Source: Ashinkailepas kermadecensis (lineage: Eukaryota; Arthropoda; Thecostraca; Neolepadidae). Taken from it: DNA of 64,000 nt. The stretch is from NCBI GenBank assembly GCA_034440615.1, contig JAOTOM010004337.1:124001-188000 (forward strand), given 5' to 3'. Numbering within the stretch: position 1 is the first letter of the stretch; every line of letters begins with the position of its first letter. Shown here one piece after another: positions 62,412 to 64,000 of the stretch. Under the pieces are notes generated by a model, which saw only the letters and a program-made list of their open reading frames with translations, did not search any database and had not been told where the DNA came from. The position numbers and the translations under genes are program-made.

Positions 62412-63758
62412 TTACACATCATGGGTAGAGTAGGGAGAGACTAGGTGAAGGGAGTTGTGAGGATGTTGTTCAGTGTCGAGAGGTTTTTGCGCGGGTGCGT
62501 GGTTTGTTGTTGGCAGAGGTGGTGTTTGGTTTGTTGTTTGCTCGTCTTGTATGTGCGTGGGTAATGGTAATTGGGTTGTCTGAGCTGTTAGTGTCCCGAA
62601 TTGAAAGCGTCGGTTTTTGCGTACTGCGTGGGGTGCTAGTGATGGTTCTGATTTTTTCATAAGGTCCGCCACCCAAGATCAGGTAACCAGGAGCGCCCCT
62701 CCTCTTACCCAACGACTGCAAGCACTGATGGGCCTGGTACTGGTGATGGGTTGCGTGTTCCGCGTTGTGATACTGGGGGTGGTGTCTGCGTTGAGTGGGT
62801 GGGTGAATAGTGTCGGGGTTTGTTTTGTTTTGGTGCCTTGGGTTGCGGCCTGATAATGATTCCTGGGTCTGTCTGTTTTTCTTTGGTAGGTGGTGTAGTC
62901 GTGTGAGATGTTTGTGTTTGTGTAGAGTGCGTGGACGCCTTGTGATGATGTGTGGGCTGCGTCGGCTGCTGGCCGTCGACCCACGACCTTGCCCGCGGCA
63001 GGGTCGTCCACCGACCTCTAGGTGCCGTCTTGCCCTCTAGGTGGACAAGACGGAGAATCTCCTTCTCCCTCGTCCACCGAGGGCAGGCCCTGTTCCGGGA
63101 GGTGTGGTCTCACCGCAACCGACGCAGCGTAGTGTGCTGCTGGTGCATGTGTTTGTGTCGTGTGGTTCGGCACAGTTTGCGCACGTGGGTGTCGTGTCGT
63201 GTGTCGTGGCACCCCCCCCCCCTTCGAGTGTCCGTATCGCTGACAAAACAGACAGCGTCGAGGGAGGGGTGCTCGTGGCGTGACCTTATATCTAAGGTAG
63301 CCGGCTTTAACGTATGTGGGTGGCTGTATTGTGTTGAAGGTCAGTATGAGAGTGTGTGAGTCTTGTTTGTGTGCTGGGGTGGGTGGCCTGTAGACGGAGG
63401 AGATACCCTGGCTCCTGAACCTGAGAGCCAGTTCCTCCTCCGTGATCCAGGCCACCTCCCGAGCGTATATCGTGATGTATATATAATCGTGAGCTTGTGA
63501 TGTGTTGAGGTGTGCGTCTAGTGTTATGGTGATTGGTATGCCAGTGATGTCTGTGATGTGTGTCAGTATGTCTGCGTCGTGGGGTTTGTATGCTTGAATG
63601 AGAAGTGCCCCGGAACGAATTTGGCGTGCGCGTAGGGGCTGTCGTGTCCGACCGGTGATCTCCTCCACCGTCCAGGGGTCAAGGGAGCCCATGGGCTCCC
63701 CATCATCCCGGCGGCAGAGGAGGAAGTCACCCGTCGGTGTGTTCAGTGTGGTGTCCAT
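62412..63758 (-). pseudogene. ORF1 (gag-like) of a third non-LTR family
   Basis: From ATG at 63758 the frame contains GDFLLCRRDDGEPMGSLDPW, LILTFNTIQPP, VKAGYLRYKV and the first knuckle RCLFCQRYGHSK. A C9-10 run at about 63211-63221 causes a frameshift; the following knuckles (CANCAEPHDTNTC, RCVGCGE) are in another frame (63246-63037). Further downstream, KVVGRRPAADAAHTSSQ and a Thr/Pro-rich tail continue in shifted frames to about 62412. A T-rich tract (A-rich on the coding strand) lies at 62281-62405. No ORF2 follows within the window. Confidence 0.75.
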
Positions 63759-64000
63759 GTTTGGTGATTGGAAAAACCGACGCCATATTCAAGTTTTTAC
63801 TTCCTATTTTTAACAGGACCAATGCGCATGCCCGCCCTGCACACATTTGTATGTCCATACGCACGCGCTGATCAGATGGTCAGATATGGGGTTGAGTCCT
63901 AGTTCTGCACTGGACTTCAAGCTGGCCGGATGCAAGTGCGCGTGCAGCCAATATATGCACGGTCAGCCGTGAGCGGACTGCGGCCGGAGTACTCACCCAG
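63759..64000 (-). other. Upstream flank of the 62412-63758 ORF1
   Basis: Possibly the 5' leader of that element; its end is not identifiable here. Confidence 0.3.

Overview
The window looks like a repeat-rich eukaryotic nuclear genome. The features below suggest an arthropod, perhaps a crustacean such as a barnacle; the lineage is an inference and only weakly supported. They are: (TTAGG)n-type telomere repeats at 11351-11372, spliced GC3-rich exons, RNase H-bearing non-LTR retrotransposons with gag zinc knuckles, hAT- and piggyBac-type MITEs, tRNA-derived SINE-like units and many minisatellites. No prokaryotic gene, CRISPR array, rRNA or intact tRNA gene was seen. Everything here was read by eye without database searches.

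Layout. 1-7012: mostly non-coding, with a LINE remnant (85-288), a degenerate minisatellite, a tRNA-derived SINE-like unit and a pair of strong hairpins (3365-3448). 7013-10073: a 3-kb minisatellite of 29-bp units; 10400-10915: a 39-bp minisatellite with 149-bp higher-order structure. 12842-13725: an 884-bp piggyBac-type MITE with ten AGGTCA nuclear-receptor half-sites. 14046-15870: three small tandem arrays. 18739-18816: a possible terminal exon. 20530-21190: an RNase H pseudogene.

23013-40167: the best-supported host gene. Exon A (23013-23174) and exon B (38922-40167) join in phase into a condensation-domain/acyltransferase-like protein with an HxxxDG motif. The 15.7-kb intron starts with a composite minisatellite that repeats the end of exon A and its splice donor about nine more times. 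It also holds a 5.8-kb non-LTR retrotransposon (28906-34661), a 3.5-kb hAT-like element (25362-28896) that landed inside that retrotransposon's target-site duplication, a hAT MITE nested inside the hAT-like element, and a very uniform 34-bp minisatellite.

42434-50812: an 8.4-kb minus-strand non-LTR element bounded by a 13-bp target-site duplication. It carries two diverged ORF1/gag regions in tandem before one ORF2, all with some breaks. 52080-53400: a second copy of the hAT MITE next to a truncated RNase H fragment. 57265-58740 and 62412-63758: decayed ORF1-bearing elements, the first containing a 75-bp-arm hairpin. 59494-59645 (+) and 60609-60778 (-) look like convergent last exons of two unidentified host genes.

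How it fits together: only a few hundred codons are convincing host coding sequence. Most of the rest is transposons and their nested insertion history, which can be ordered from the target-site duplications, plus tandem arrays.
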